Made by a program: the position numbers and the translations under genes. Under the pieces are notes generated by a model, which did no database searches, was not told where the DNA came from, and saw only the letters and a program-made list of their open reading frames with translations. Shown in pieces: positions 10,390-23,201 of a DNA stretch of 64,000 bases; the first letter of the stretch is position 1; every line of letters starts with the position of its first letter. The DNA is from Agrostemma githago (Eukaryota > Streptophyta > Magnoliopsida > Caryophyllales > Caryophyllaceae): NCBI GenBank assembly GCA_958450325.1, contig OY288242.1:66828562-66892561 (forward strand). Reading direction: 5' to 3'.

Positions 10390-12367
10390 CACTACATGAC
10401 ATGGAAAGACCATCCGTGGCACAAGTGGTCGTGGCAGACAAATAACCCCGGGAAAAAAAAGTGTGACAAGTGTTGATTTTATTGCCACGGAGTCTCCCGT
10501 GGCTAGAATTATTTTTTCGCCACGGATTATCCCGTGGCTAATTAGGTTTGTGACGAAACATTTATTCCGATGACAAAATATATAATAAATTAATAACCGT
10601 AAGAATTCTCTACTCATATAATAGTCACATCTAGATTTACTAGAATGGTCACCCATCTTACCACTACTCTCACTCAAGCACGAGTTCTACGACTAGCTAA
10701 TAGAAATGAAATTGAACTTTATTGACATAATTATTGGTTTAAATTTTTTTAAAGTGATTATTGATTTTTTTTCACAAACTACATTTACTTTTGAGTAATT
10801 AATTTTTCCCCCCAATGATTTACCTATTATGATTAAAAAAATTATTATTCCGGAAAATAAAAACAGTTTTGAAGTTGATTTTCGGACTCATGATTTCATT
10901 AATATATCGATTTTTATTTTAGTTTCTATTTTCCACGTTCTTTTATTGCTAATTCTTTCGATATGTTTTTTTTCTTTTCGTTATCGATCGTTTCAGTTTT
11001 TTATCCTCATTGAGTTTCCTCTTGCCTACTTCAAGTTTTATCCGAATTTTATTTTTCATTAAGTAAACTTTATTTTAAATTCATTTTTTAAAATATCTTC
11101 CAAATAATATTACATAACAGTTATTGAATTAAACAGTTGACGTTAAATTAATTTTGGATTTTCTCACTATTAATCCTTAATTATTGAATTTTCTTACTTG
11201 TATTTGTTAATTATTTGATTTTCTCACTTATACCCTCTTTTTTTGAAAAATTATTTTAACTGGTTATTGAACTTAGACACGATTTTCTAATACGTTAATC
11301 TTTCTTCCAAACCAAATAAGTTGAAAGACAATTAATTTACAAAAATAATTATCGTTTTTGCAGTCAAAGTTAATTTCATAAAAAAAGTATACACCGATTA
11401 AAATTCTTAAATACGAGTTTAATAAAGCGGTTATTTTCATACTGAAAATATTGTAAGAAAATCAATAATTTGGAAAAAAAAAATGCTCAGTCGCTTTCTT
11501 TTTTTAAGTTTTTTTGTCTTAAAAAAAAGTGTATTACGTGTGAAAAAGTTAATTAATTAAGCGGTAAAATGAAAGAGTCTTAAATAATATTAGACGTCTC
11601 AATGATGGAGGATCAATCACATACGTATTTTACTTAATATGCTATATACGCCACATTTTAGCTAGCATATATTACACTAGGTAAATGTTAGTTGTCTTTC
11701 AAAACTTATACTTAAGATTATAGAATTTTAATAAAACATATTGTCAAATTAAGATAATTCAATTACTTCAAAAATGATGATTAGTAAAAAAATCAACAAA
11801 TTAGACAACCAAAGTTTTCTTGTACGGAGTATTTAATTTTACAAAAAGTCAATTTTTTTCTTAACACTAAATAAAATAATACCAATTTTTTTATTAAGAA
11901 ATTATTTTCAAATTTAATAATTTTTTTCTTCATATTATCTATAACTTTGAATTTTAATGAATTTTTTAAAATCAATATTTGACACTCGGCTTAACTTGAA
12001 AGTAATTTGATTAAAGTCTGGAGAACCATTAGCCACATTCGTTTATTAAATTTGTGGCTAAAAAATAATTTCGCCATGGAAGTTAATTATGTCGTTGCTA
12101 AATAATATTTGTCACTGAACAAATTCGTGACTAAATATATTTTTGTCACGGGTGTGGCATCTTTCGTGGCAAGAGTGATTATTGGCCACGACTTTAATTA
12201 AATTCGTGGCGCAAGTGAATTTTTGCCACGGGAAAAAATGTTCCCGTGGCATATTTTTTTTTTCCAAATTAGTGAATCAAATTTTTACCGTGACTAGGTA
12301 AAATTTAGCCATAAATAACAAATTTTCGTGGCATAATTCGTAGCACAAGGGTCAATTTGTTGTAGTG
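10390..12367. mobile_element. Non-autonomous CACTA (En/Spm) element
   Basis: A 1,978-bp element that starts CACTACATGACA and ends TTGTTGTAGTG, flanked by a 3-bp duplication GTA (10387-10389 and 12368-12370), as CACTA transposases make. Subterminal repeats with the core GCCACGG / CCGTGGC crowd both ends (10409-10545 and 12030-12340) and are the likely transposase-binding sites. The middle (about 10560-12020) is A/T-rich with no gene I can support; short ORFs at 10366-10677, 10829-11062 and 11793-11975 lack any recognisable domain. It depends on an autonomous relative. Confidence 0.88.
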
Positions 12368-12370
12368 GTA

Positions 12371-12688
12371 ATTGTTTAGCAATAGTTTTAAAATGCGAAA
12401 AAATAACCTTGCTAATATCTTAAGATTGTAAATTACTCCATATTACAAATTTTAAGACAACATTCCCATGATGTCAAATTGTCACCCTTAGGCTTGATTA
12501 CTTATAATTATCAAATGTGAACTGTAATAATTGAGATATAAATCATTTTGAACAATATATGAACATTGAGTGTCGTGAAGTGTATCGTCCATAGAGATAA
12601 TGCCATGGGTTATGAATGAAGTTAACAAAATCAACGTCTTGTATGACTTTAAAAATTATTAACATCCATATTTGTAAGCCTAAAAGAA
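12371..12688. other. Short spacer, nothing recognised
   Basis: A/T-rich DNA between the CACTA element and the copia LTR. No coding or repeat feature seen. Confidence 0.5.
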
Positions 12689-12863
12689 TGTCTGGAGCCT
12701 AGTGCCCAGATTATCATACGTATGCTCGAGAGTTTACCTAGAATACACCAAAGATAGACATGAAGATACAATTAATTTCTATGAATTAGTATACTTGTAT
12801 AGTTTATTATACATTACTATTTGTATATACACGTGTATATATATAACATTGTATGTAACTAAT
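12689..12863 (+). mobile_element. Left piece of a Ty1/copia 5' LTR (element F)
   Basis: The piece starts TGTCTGGAGCC and runs to the target duplication CTAAT (12859-12863) of element A. The LTR resumes at 28012 and ends ...GTTCA at 28134, directly before the copia primer site. Without element A and one CTAAT copy the LTR is about 293 bp. The exact left edge is inferred from the TG start and is not confirmed by a target duplication. Confidence 0.65.
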
Positions 12864-13289
12864 TGTAGACACCCACATTTGACCGCCAAGTATCTATTGT
12901 AGCTTCCGACAAACACCCGGTGATGATCGGACGCAAACGTGCTTTAACGTACTCGGAAATGGGCTCGAAATCATGGATATTTAGCTTGGGCTTTTTACGG
13001 AGTACAAATTTCACAAAACCAACCTCAAATTCAGGCCCAGTAGGTCGTTGCGAGTCAAATAAGACTAATTTGGGTCGAATTCGACACCAGGGGCAAAACC
13101 GTCTTTTAGCCACCGAGCCAAACCCGGTCAAAGATATTTTTTCGAGACTTGTGGGTCAGCCGTGTCACCCCACGTGACCGACTCAAGCTCGAATACTACA
13201 AAAAATCAGCTACGACAAATATAAAACAAATCCGTTTAAGGATAGAATTCGATCTCAAGTAGGAATTCCATCCAAATGTCGAATAAAAT

Positions 13290-13320
13290 ACTCGACCGAG
13301 CATAGGATACTCGGCCGAGC
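13290..13320. repeat. Promoter-proximal palindrome pair in the A LTR
   Basis: ACTCGACCGAGC (13290-13301) and ACTCGGCCGAGC (13309-13320), starts 19 bp apart, about 136 bp upstream of the TATA box. They are one-base-imperfect versions of the ACTCG-NN-CGAGT palindrome. The 3' LTR has the same pair at about 25965-25996. Confidence 0.75.
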
Positions 13321-13455
13321 TCCTCTTCCCAACCGAGATTCCCTTTCTTCTTCACCAAGTAACGGAATTCTCGTTCCTTTCAAATTCTTACGTTTCCTAT
13401 CCAAATCGGTATTTCTTGTTGTCCAAGCAAGATACCTCTCTCAACCTTCTTTTCC

Positions 13456-13463
13456 TATAAATA
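13456..13463 (+). promoter_or_regulatory. TATA box of the A 5' LTR
   Basis: TATAAATA, about 590 bp into the LTR. Copies lie at 26130-26137 (A 3' LTR), 39315-39322 and 46269-46276 (C LTRs), each followed by GACCCTTTGCATG, which supports a conserved core promoter. Confidence 0.7.
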
Positions 13464-14079
13464 TGACCCTTTGCATGCACATTAACATACAATATTCATA
13501 CACGATTCGTACACCAATTATTCATACACCTCGAGACTCTCACACTTAGCATTGAGAAACCGATAGTGTAACCCGAGACTACAAAAAGCGGCCCTATACC
13601 CGTCACCCTTCACGTCCAAACCAAAACCACAACAAACTCACCAACATTAACCCGACGCTCCCGTGCCTTAGACACATTCCAGCGAGCCCCGATCCGAGTT
13701 AACAAAAGCGTGTAGGTTGAGGGTGTAATCCAACCCGACTTCTCCTTTCTTCTCTCTCTCTCTCTCGTTTTTTTAACGGGTCGTCGGTCGTCATCGTTTT
13801 TTTTACGGGTCGTTCATCGCTTTTTTATTTCTAATATCGATATTACTAAAACTATTTCAATATAACGAAACGTTCTTAAAATACGATATCGATTCTCTAA
13901 TCGAATATCGTATCTAACAAGAACCAAATTAAATCTCGTTGATGCTAAAAATCGTTACATCTCCTTTTTACAAAATACGACGATTTTAACGCGGAGAGAA
14001 TTGACATTCCTTTTTTCTTTTTCGGTCACGTTCTTTTCTAAACAACTTTATAAAAACTTTTTCTAAAAGTCATTTCGAA

Positions 14080-14114
14080 TATTCGATATCGATTTCATAA
14101 TCGAATATCGAATA
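14080..14114. repeat. Conserved hairpin in the A LTR
   Basis: The arms TATTCGATATCGATT and AATCGAATATCGAATA pair with one bulged base around the loop TCAT. A weaker copy lies at 14377-14411. The same structure recurs at 26760-26794, 39973-40007 and 46940-46974. It lies downstream of the TATA box and so would be present in element RNA. Confidence 0.65.
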
Positions 14115-14551
14115 CGGCGAATATCGAAAGCATGAATCGAGTATAAATTAATTCATATTTATGCGCGATCTATCAAAATTAACGACTTTTTTGAAAATAA
14201 GCGAGCCGGGACAGACCCTCACGCGAGTTGCGCCTCTCTCAGGCGACTCGCGCGGGAGCCGGGAATCCGAGGCCCTCTTCTTCGTTTTCTCTACTTCTCT
14301 TAAGCATCGTTTTACTAATTCTACAAAACGATTTTTCAAAACCTTTTCTTTTCACCTTTTCTAAAATTATTCCGAATATTTGATATCGACCTCATAATCG
14401 AATATCGAATGTAACGAATATCGAGAATATTAAGCCGGGTGCAAATTGTGCAGTATTTGTACGCGATTTAAAAAAATCATCGTTTTTTTCAAAAAATCAA
14501 TTTCGAAAGCAGGCCGGGACGCGAGTCGCGCGCGTCCCGGACGGGTCGCCT

Positions 14552-14583
14552 ACTCGAACGAGTCGCGCCTGACTCGGGCGAGT
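14552..14583. repeat. Downstream palindrome pair in the A LTR
   Basis: ACTCGAACGAGT (14552) and ACTCGGGCGAGT (14572), 20 bp apart, about 1.1 kb downstream of the TATA box. Both arms are perfect and the two central bases differ, which leaves the arms as the conserved part. This is the place where the solo LTR and the D LTR have their second palindrome cluster. Confidence 0.75.
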
Positions 14584-15353
14584 CGCAGAGCCGACTGGAA
14601 CGCGACCCGTTCTTCGTTTTTATTATTTTTCGAACATCGTTTTTTGGACAAAACAGCGTCTTTTTAGTGATATTTCATATCTCGATATATTTTTACATCA
14701 TTCATTGCATCCATATTTTTTATTCGATTTACAAACCGTTACTAACTTGTTTGTTCGTGTTTGTAGCAAATTCTTTTCTTTTCGTTTGTTTTATTAGACT
14801 AAAACGAACCTCACATCCTAAAATACTACTTTGACGTTAATTTTCATGCATTAAACCGACTTAGAAACCCATTCAATTTTCACATGTTTAGGGAAAACAA
14901 TGTTTGCATATCATTTCATCTTTCAACTAACACGCGTATTAAAACATCAAACGATATCCTAGTAGAGGCCGCTAATGTGCGGGCGGGGTTGGGTGTTCTT
15001 TGTGAACTTCCCAACACGTACCCTCACCCCTTACTCAGAACCTCGGTTTCCGGATGTCCGAAACCATTGGCAACGAGAGTCATTCAATACACGGTATCCG
15101 ATCAAGTCGGTATCGGTATCAAAATGCAAAGGGACGAACCTGATAAACTCTGACATCGGAAATGGGCCGTATTTTGTACACGGCCCACTACGACATAGAG
15201 TGGGTTTGAACGGGCCCGAACTCCCACAAAGTTCGGTGGCGATTCCAACTTCGATTTAAATTTCAATTCGATTCATTCTCATATGGAGATTCATTCGCCT
15301 CCCCAAACCCGCGCGTGGCCGCGTCGGGATGGACCAATGTCATGTCCACAATT

Positions 15354-15371
15354 TGGCGACTCCGCTGGGGA
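15354..15371 (+). other. Primer binding site of element A
   Basis: TGGCGACTCCGCTGGGGA, 3 bp after the LTR end. This sequence is the tRNA-Arg-type primer site reported for Ogre/Retand-like Tat elements (from memory). Element C has the identical site at 40907-40924. Confidence 0.8.
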
Positions 15372-16439
15372 TTAACTGATGCGTGACTTACCATCGGCAT
15401 CCTCAGGGTGAGACTCGAATAGAAATCGTTTGACTAGTACAATACGCGTTTTAGTTTTACGGTTCATGCATAACCTCATATTTTCCCGGGCCGGTACAGG
15501 TGACCGACGTCCCACTTTACCATTGATGTAGTCCAAATTGGATATGTCAAAAGGTGTTCATAGCAGATTCGTATGGGTTTTACGGCATGTTCTAAGCTCA
15601 ATTCGACTTAGGAAGTTCGCCCCGATTCTCGAATAGGCTATGTACACTGGTATAGACCCTTATAGACTGACCGAGACTTAGCTTAAGAGCATACATGGTG
15701 TCATTATACTGTTTCCATGACTACGTGCTACCTGATCCACATCGTTTTCAAAAAAAACGTCATTTTCAAAATTTGTCTTCTTTTCAAAATATCCAATTTC
15801 AAAACCCCGGGCATATACCGAAATTAGGATTTATGATTTTACTCAAAATAGCCCTTTTTCTAGCCGGTATTATGCCCAATTTAAAAAAAAAATTGAAAAT
15901 ATATTTTCGAACTTTCAAAACCTTCGCCCGGTCCGCCTTTCCATTTTCTTTCTCGAAAAAGGGCCGGTTCTCCCCGAATTTTTCGGGCTTTTCAAAAATC
16001 ATATTTCAAAACTTCCTCTTCTTAGGACTTCCCGTATTTTGCAGTGTCGGGTCATGTCATAAGTCGTCGAAGTCTTTAGCGTCGAAACTCCGTCGATCTT
16101 ACATCACGAGTTTCCTCCATATCCCCGTCCGCCTTATTTTACTAAGGCAAGGCCCACCTGCGTAGGACATACTCCTACAAGGGTTGGCCCATTTACACAA
16201 TCGAGTCTAAAGTCTGGGAATGTCTCACGTGAACCTTCCTTCGAACAGGGCCCAGCCCACATAGCTGGATCCTAAGGAAGGCCCACCTTTTCACAAGTCA
16301 CCCGTCTAGGTGTCTTTCCGAGTCATTACCGTCTTAGTCTTCTTCTTTTTCCCTTGCTCGGGATGTACTTTTTTTTGGATTCGGGTTAAGTTGCTGATTA
16401 CGCGGTGTTCTTACAGACAGGCCACCCTTCACTCGAACC
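15372..16439 (+). other. 5' untranslated leader of element A
   Basis: About 1.07 kb between the primer site and gag, largely shared with element C (40925-42298). It contains runs of TTTTCAAAA. Just before gag a pyrimidine-rich stretch ends in TTCTTACAG (16408-16416), conserved in C at 42261-42269, which looks like a splice acceptor. The ORF at 15695-16165 lacks any domain and is not preserved in C. Confidence 0.6.
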
Positions 16440-18068
16440 ATGACGAAAGAAGCCATTGATGAGTTGACAGCTTCGTTGGCCCTAATCCAAAACCAATTGA
16501 GACAAATGAGGGAAGACCAGATTGCCATCGTCACTCGGGTAAGTGTCGTGGAACAAGGAACCCCCAACGCTTCGATCGAGGATGACGGACCTTTGGCCGC
16601 ATTAGCCGGCGCAGTCCGAAAGCTGCAAGAACAGGTCCACTCAACCACGAGAAACACCATCCTCACGGAAAATGCCCGTATCTATTTGCCCTTGACCGAT
16701 GAACTGCCCGCTAACCTCAACTTAACGGGCTTACCAATGTTTGACGGGACTGAAGACCCGGTACTCCATATCCGGCCCTTCAAGGATTTTATGGCTATTA
16801 AGGGGGTCAAATCGACCATGTTCAAGCATCTCTTTGCTTCCTCTCTGGAAAAGCACCCGAAAGCCTGGTACTACAGGCTCGGTCCCAAGAAATACAAAAC
16901 CTGGGACGATGTCGCAATGGAATTCGCGCGAAACTACGCGGATAATGCCGAGATCCAGACTACCATGCCTACTCTGGAGGTTATGGCCCAAGAGCCTAAG
17001 GAGGGTTTCACCAAATACCTTCAAAGGTGGAGGGCTTAAAGTGTAAAGCTATTAGACAAGTCCAGCGAAAAGGTGCTAGTGGAGGCCTTCGTCAAAAACC
17101 TCCTCCCCGCTTACCGGATCCATCTCAGGTACGCCATCATACCCGATTTCGCCACTTTGACCGAGATGGGTACAAGAATCGAAGACGATCTAAGGTTAGA
17201 GAGCCTTACTAAGGCCTCTGCCAAGGGGTATCAAGGAGCCAGTTCATCCTCCAGCAAGCCCGCAACTACAACTGCGGCCCGAAGCATCTTTGACGAGGTT
17301 AACTCATTAGACACCTCGACCAAAAAGAATACTCCAAATCGGGTATTCACTGACATAGGAACAACCTACGCTAATGCCTTACAAAGGCTGTCTTCAAAAG
17401 GCCTAATCCAACATATAGGCCCAATCCCAGAAGTTCCCGTTGAAAAGCGATCCAAGAACTACAATATTCAAGCCTATTGCCTCTATCACCAAGGCAACGG
17501 GCACGACACTGAGAAATGCTGGAAGTTGAAGCATCTCATTCAGGATCTGATCGAAAATGGGAAGATACCACCACCCAGTGATAAGCCGAGTAACAAAAAT
17601 AATCCCCTTGCTACTCACGCCATTTTCACTGGAGAAGTAGTCGACTGCTCTCATCTCATTTCCCCTCTCATTTCCCAAATAAACGGGATATGGAATGATG
17701 ATGAGGACGACGTTTACTTGGCTAAGGGGGAAGTTGTCCCCGTCACCGTCGAAGAAATCCGGAAGGCCAAAGCCAGAGCTCTGGCCGGCACACACGTCAT
17801 CACAACCGGTCTTTCTATCCCGGAAACCGTCACTGAACCTTCCAGGACGGAACTCACTCCCGAGGAACCAAACGCTGACACGGCCCTAGTCAGACAACTA
17901 AAGAGGGTCCGAACTGATCTTACCATATGGCAGCTTTTGGTTAGTTCTCAGGAGCATCGGGCAGCACTTACTAGGGCTCTTGATGAAATCAAGGTTGACT
18001 CATCGGTTACCCCCACCGAAATGGTAGCCGCTATTTTGCCTCACCTCAAAGGCAAGGCCAAAGGATAA
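16440..18068 (+). pseudogene. gag of element A (one internal stop)
   Basis: The start ATG at 16440 lies in the context AACCATGA. The order is an N-terminal coiled-coil-like region (LTASLALIQNQLRQMRED), the block ELPANLNLTGLPMFDGTEDP, a retrotransposon gag domain around AWYYRLGPKKYKTWDDVAMEF, and a zinc-knuckle-like CLYHQGNGHDTEKC at about 17477-17518 (C-x2-H-x4-H-x4-C, usual in Tat gags). A TAA at 17037-17039 replaces the Glu codon of element C (WRA-E-SVKL), and the frame then continues without a shift to a TAA at 18066-18068. Gag forms the particle that packages element RNA. Confidence 0.88.
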
Positions 18069-21000
18069 GGCCCACTTATCACTTTCTCCGAATCCGACCT
18101 TCCACCGTTTGGGGCCACCCATAACCTGGCCCTATATATCACGGTGATCTGCCGGAACAAATATCTCCCAATGACCCTAATTGATGATGGGTCCGCAGTA
18201 AACGTCCTTCCCTTGAGGACGGCTAAGGCTCTCGGCATTACCGAGGCTGACTATCTTCCTACTGCACTAACTATCCAGGCTTTCGATGGGAGCCCAAAAT
18301 CAGTGGCTGGGGCCGTTAAGCTAACGATCATAACGGGCCCGATCGAGAAGGAGTTAGAATTTCAGGTGTCGATGTCACCTCGTCTTTCAATCTGCTACTT
18401 GGAAGGCCCTGGATACACGCGGTCAAAGCCGTGTCTTCCACCCTTCACCGGAAAGTCAAACTACCTTTACAAGATGGGATCATTACTCTCGAATCTACCC
18501 GCATAACCGTGTCAAGCTGCAACACGGCAGGCTCAATCGACCCGCGAGGTTTCAACTTCGTGGGAATGATCGAGGAAGAGTATCTTTTCCGGCCATATTT
18601 CACCACTAGCATCGACACGATGCTACAAAATTTGGGTTACCTACCCGGAGCTACCTCGAGACCTGGCCTCCCAGCCGGCAAGATCATCGAGGTCTTAACT
18701 AACGAAGAGTCAAGATTCGGCTTGGGTTATGCCATAACCCCGAAAAACGTGGTTCAGGCTGGTATTCAGAAGGCCATCGACATCTTCAAGGGTACCTACT
18801 TGGGCCCTTACAGTCCAAAACTGACTGATTACTTCGTCACTCCAGTGTTCGGAACTGTTCAAGTGGGCCTCTATCAGCCCACCATCTCATATCCCAAGAC
18901 CAAATTGGTTCGGGAATGCAATTTCATCTCGGATGACATCTTTGCCCTTATCCAGGCCGAATCAAAAGAGGGCACAAATAATACTGAGCCCGTCTTGGGA
19001 CTCCTATTCGGAGAAGACAAGGTCGTCCCGACCCCTAAACAGGAGTTAGTCAACTTGATTCTCCGCAGCAGCAGGTTCGATCCAACCAAGTTGATCTCCG
19101 AAGTGGGTGCTGACACCGGGAAGAGAGCTTGGAGGAAGACAACTAAGTGGACCGACAGTCAGAGTCGAGTCTACAAGCTAACTACTGGTGAAGTCCGAGT
19201 CCGAGTCTGAGTCAGAGTCAGAGTCGGAATCTGAGTCCAAGTCTAGAGGGTCCAGTACTAGGATCGAGTCTGTAACCTCTCTCCCTTCTTTAGCACCCAC
19301 CGGAGCCTCGGAGTCAGTCCCGAGGGCTCTCCCTATCCCGCCTCTGACCAACGATCAGATGGCAGCTCTCTTCGAGCTCTTTTCAAAATTCACTATCAAT
19401 AATAACGATAACCGTTCTGCTTACGACTTGTCTTATTTTCAAAACATTTTCAAAAATCGTACTCGCAATGACATTGAGAAACCCGACGAACAGGTACCGG
19501 TGCCTCCGCATCTAATCGAGCAAATCGAACAAAAGGAGTCCTGAAATCCGGTAATCGAAGAAACCGATTCCATCAACGTAGGAACCCCTTTAGAACCTCA
19601 GATGCTTAAGTTGGGCTTATCTTTGGATCCTGAGGAGAAGCAACAATTCACGGATCTCCTCCAAGAATTCAAAGACGTCTTCGCATGGTCCTATAAGGAC
19701 ATGCCAGGAATAGACCGGGAGATAGCTGAACACCGTATATCCATTAAAGACGGATATAAGCCGGTAAAACAGAAACTCCGAAGAATGAGGCCCGAATGGT
19801 CTCTCAAAGTCAAAGAAGAAGTCGATAAACAATTCAAAGCAGGCTTTATTCAAGTGTCTGAATATCCAGACTGGGTTGCAAACATAGTGCCAGTACCCAA
19901 AAAAGACGGCAAAGTCCGGGTCTGTGTAGACTTCCGGGACCTTAATAAGGCCAGCCCAAAAGGCGATTTCCCGTTACCACATATCGATATACTGGTGGAT
20001 AACACGGCCGATCATGCCCTTCTATCATTCATGGACGGGTATGCCGGATACAATCAGATCAAAATGGCGGAGGAAGACATGAGTAAGACCACCTTCATCA
20101 CACCTTGGGGTACTTACTGTTATACCGTGATGCCATTTGGGCTTATCAATGCCGGTGCCACTTATCAACGGACCGCCACCACTTTATTGTGTGACATGAT
20201 GCATAGGGAAGTGGAGGTCTACGTGGACGACATGATCGTCAAATCCAAGGACTGAAACGGGCACATTGCGGCCCTAAGAAAGTTCTTCACCCGATTACGC
20301 AAGTACAATATGAGGTTAAACCCTCAAAAATGCAGCTTCGGGGTCACATCGGGCAAGCTACTGGGCCACATTGTCAGCCAACGTGGCATCGAAGTTAACC
20401 CGGCTAAGATCAAAGCCATTACCGAGATGCAACCACCCAAAACCGAAAAGGAGATAAGAGTATTTCTCGGGAAAGTCCAATATATCAGCCGGTTCATTTC
20501 AAAATTAACCATGGTATGTAAACCCATTTTCAAGAAACTGAAGATAGGAGAACGGACACTATGGGACGACAAATGTCAGATGGCCTTCGATAAAATCAAG
20601 GAGATCCTATCTTCTCCACCGGTGCTAATGCCACCTCAGCATGGTTTGCCTCTGTCGTTATACCTAACAACGACCGAGACAGCCATGGGGGCTATGCTCG
20701 CCCAAACGGTCGATTTAGAAGAACGGGATATTTATTACATCAGTAAGAAGTTCTTGGAATACGAATGCAAGTATACGATGCTCGAAAAGACGTGCTTAGC
20801 TTTAGTATGGGCCACTAAAAAGCTCCGACACTATATGCTCAGTCACGAGGTACATGTTTTGTCCAAAATGGATCCTATCAAGTACCTATTCGAGAAGCCC
20901 ATCCTCAATGGCAGGATATCCCGGTGGACTTTAATGCTAGCTGAGTTCGATCTCAGGTTCGTACCTTTAAAAGCCATTAAAGGCCGGATAGTAGCCGAAT

Positions 21001-22826
21001 TCCTGGCTGATAGCCCGATATCCGAGGAGGGACACACCGATACTTGGGCCTTCCCAGATGAAGATATATTCCATAGTGACACCGAAACATGGGATTTATA
21101 TTTTGATGGGGCATCTAACTTTCGCGGGTTTGGTGTCGGAATTTTACTGATCTCGCCACAAGGGGAACACACCCCGTTATCCATCAAGCTAGATTTCGAT
21201 GTGACTAACAACGCGGCCGAGTATGAAGCATGCATTCACGGGTTGCAAGCCGCCGCTGATTTAGGAGTAACAAATCTTCGGGTCCACGGTGACTCATCTT
21301 TAGTCATAAACCAAGCTTTACAGAAATGGAAAACTCGGAACGCAAATCTCGTGGTTTATCAAGCACGAGTAAGGGTTCTCGAAAAACAATTCCAAAGGGT
21401 GGAATACATCTATCTACCTCGGGAAGAAAATCAGTTTGCAGATGCTCTTTCAAAATTAGCATCTTTACTAAATATCCCAGCGCATCTAACCAGCATGCCT
21501 ATCTGCGTCGAAAGACGATCCGAGCCGGCATATATCCACGCTATCCAAGATATTGAGATAACTGATCCAGAACCTTGGTATCAGACTATTCTAACCTACT
21601 TAACATCGGGAGAATATCCTCTGGGAGCCGAAAACCGGGCCAAGAAAGCCCTGCGAAGGTGGGCCACCCAGTTCATCCGCACGGACGATGGACAGTTATA
21701 TAAAAAGACGGCACAGGGGGCTCTACTCTTATGTGTTGACAAAACGCGAGCCGAAAGAGTCATGGCTGAGGTAAATGATGGTGAAAACGGTCCGCATATG
21801 AACGCCCATATGTTGGCCCGAAAAATCACGAGACTCGGGTATTATTGGAATAGCATGGAAACTGACTGTCAGTTATATGTCAAACACTGTCATAACTGTC
21901 AGATTTTCGCCAATGTACAACATATGCCTTCATCCCTATTATATACTATGACATCACCATGGCCATTCTCGACATGGGGAATTGATATAATCGGGAAGGT
22001 GAACCCTTCCGGGACAGGGGGTCACTGTTTTATTTTGGTGGCTATTGACTATTTCACCAAATGGGTCGAAGCCGAGTCGTACCGAATCTTGAATGCCAAA
22101 CATGTGGCTAAGTTCATCCAAAACAAAATTATATGTCGATACGGGATTCCGCACGAGTTCATCAGTGACCATGGGACCCACTTTCAAGCTGAAACTGCCA
22201 CTTTGTTGGAAAAATACAAGATTCAAAGGCATACATCTTCGCCTTACCATCCCCAAACGAATGGAGTGGTAGAGGCAGCTAATAAAACAATTGTCACCAT
22301 AATTAAAAAGATGGCTGAGAATTATCGGGACTGGCCCGACAAGATACCTTTCGCCCTATGGGGATATCGAACATCAATTCGAACTGCAACCGGAGCAACT
22401 CTATACTATCTGACATATGGAATGGAGGCGGTCCAACCAGTCGAGCTAGAAGTACCATCCCTCAGAATTCTACTCGAGAGTCAGGTACCTGAAGCAGATT
22501 GGGTCCAAGCCCGATATGACTCGCTAGTCCTCTTGGACGAACGGCGATCTCGGGCCCTGAATAATATTCAGATATACCAAAAAAGGATCCAACGGGCCTT
22601 TAACAAAAGAGTTAGGCCCAGGAATATCAAAGAGGGCGATCTAGTCCTAAAATCCGTTCGAGCTTTGCTACCAGTTGACCCAAGGGGAAAATTCAAACCC
22701 AATTGGGCTGGGCCATATCTAGTGAAGATAATCCTTTCGGGAGGAGCAGTAATTCTAACAGACTTGGACGGGAACGAGTTCGTCAACCCAACCAACTTGG
22801 ACCAGTTGAAGCGTTACTACCCTTAA
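18069..22826 (+). pseudogene. pol of element A: protease - RT - RNase H - integrase
   Basis: The polyprotein is readable end to end but disabled. Protease: active-site DDGSAVN at 18183-18203. A frameshift near 18370 is followed by the linker with LTDYFVTPVFG and LGLLFGEDKV, then an acidic Ser-Glu run at about 19190-19240 that lies in another frame. RT: YVDD at 20220-20231. A first RNase H-like domain (20660-20900) precedes a second one with YFDGASN at about 21100, the dual RNase H of Tat elements. Integrase: zinc region HMNAHML..CHNC at about 21800-21905, and catalytic Asp in GIDII, Asp in SDHGT and Glu in GVVEAANK. In-frame stops occur at 19542 (TGA) and 20253 (TGA). The protein ends LKRYYP at 22826. 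Confidence 0.92.
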
Positions 22827-23201
22827 ACCCTACCTCAATGTCATTTGCAAAATTTACAAAAAATTGTCTTTTTCAAAATTTTAAGCAAGTCAATAAGTTA
22901 GGATTACTTATCCTACCGTCGCGCATCTCGAATTAATAATCTTGATGTATTTCAAAAAATTGCAAAAATTCTGAACTACGGAAGGTTTGATTCCATTAAT
23001 TATGGATACGTAGGCAACCCCTCAAAAGGGTACAACCGCTGAAATAACGAAAAGACGGGAACGGTATTCACTAATATGTCTTTTATCATAAAAACCGATA
23101 AATTCGGAAATTTCACAAATACACCACACAAAAAACAAACAAAAACAACAAAAATCACACCACAAAAATAGTAGTAATACTTAAATAATAAATTTAGGAG
23201 A

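Larger units (their letters stand above)
12864..15350 (+). repeat. 5' LTR of element A
   Basis: 2,487 bp, starting TGTAGACACCC and ending GTCATGTCCACA. The first 8 bases after TG form an inverted repeat with GGTGTCTA-like sequence about 25 bp on. The LTR contains a TATA box at 13456-13463, two degenerate palindrome pairs (13290-13320 and 14552-14583), a CT-repeat at about 13750-13767, and two copies of the GATATCG hairpin. ORFs inside it (14148-14364, 14446-14667, 14884-15259) carry no domain and recur in the 3' LTR and in element C, so they are LTR sequence. Confidence 0.95.

Noticed and set aside
14884..15259. Overlapping ORFs (MFRENNVCIS.. and MCGRGWVFF..) repeated at 27476-27920, 40459-40939 and 47427-47928
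   Set aside because: They lie at the 3' end of each LTR copy and repeat only because the LTR repeats. No domain, and frames overlap one another.
15695..16165. 156-residue ORF in the leader of element A
   Set aside because: Low-complexity Phe/Lys-rich product of TTTTCAAAA repeats; not preserved in frame in element C.
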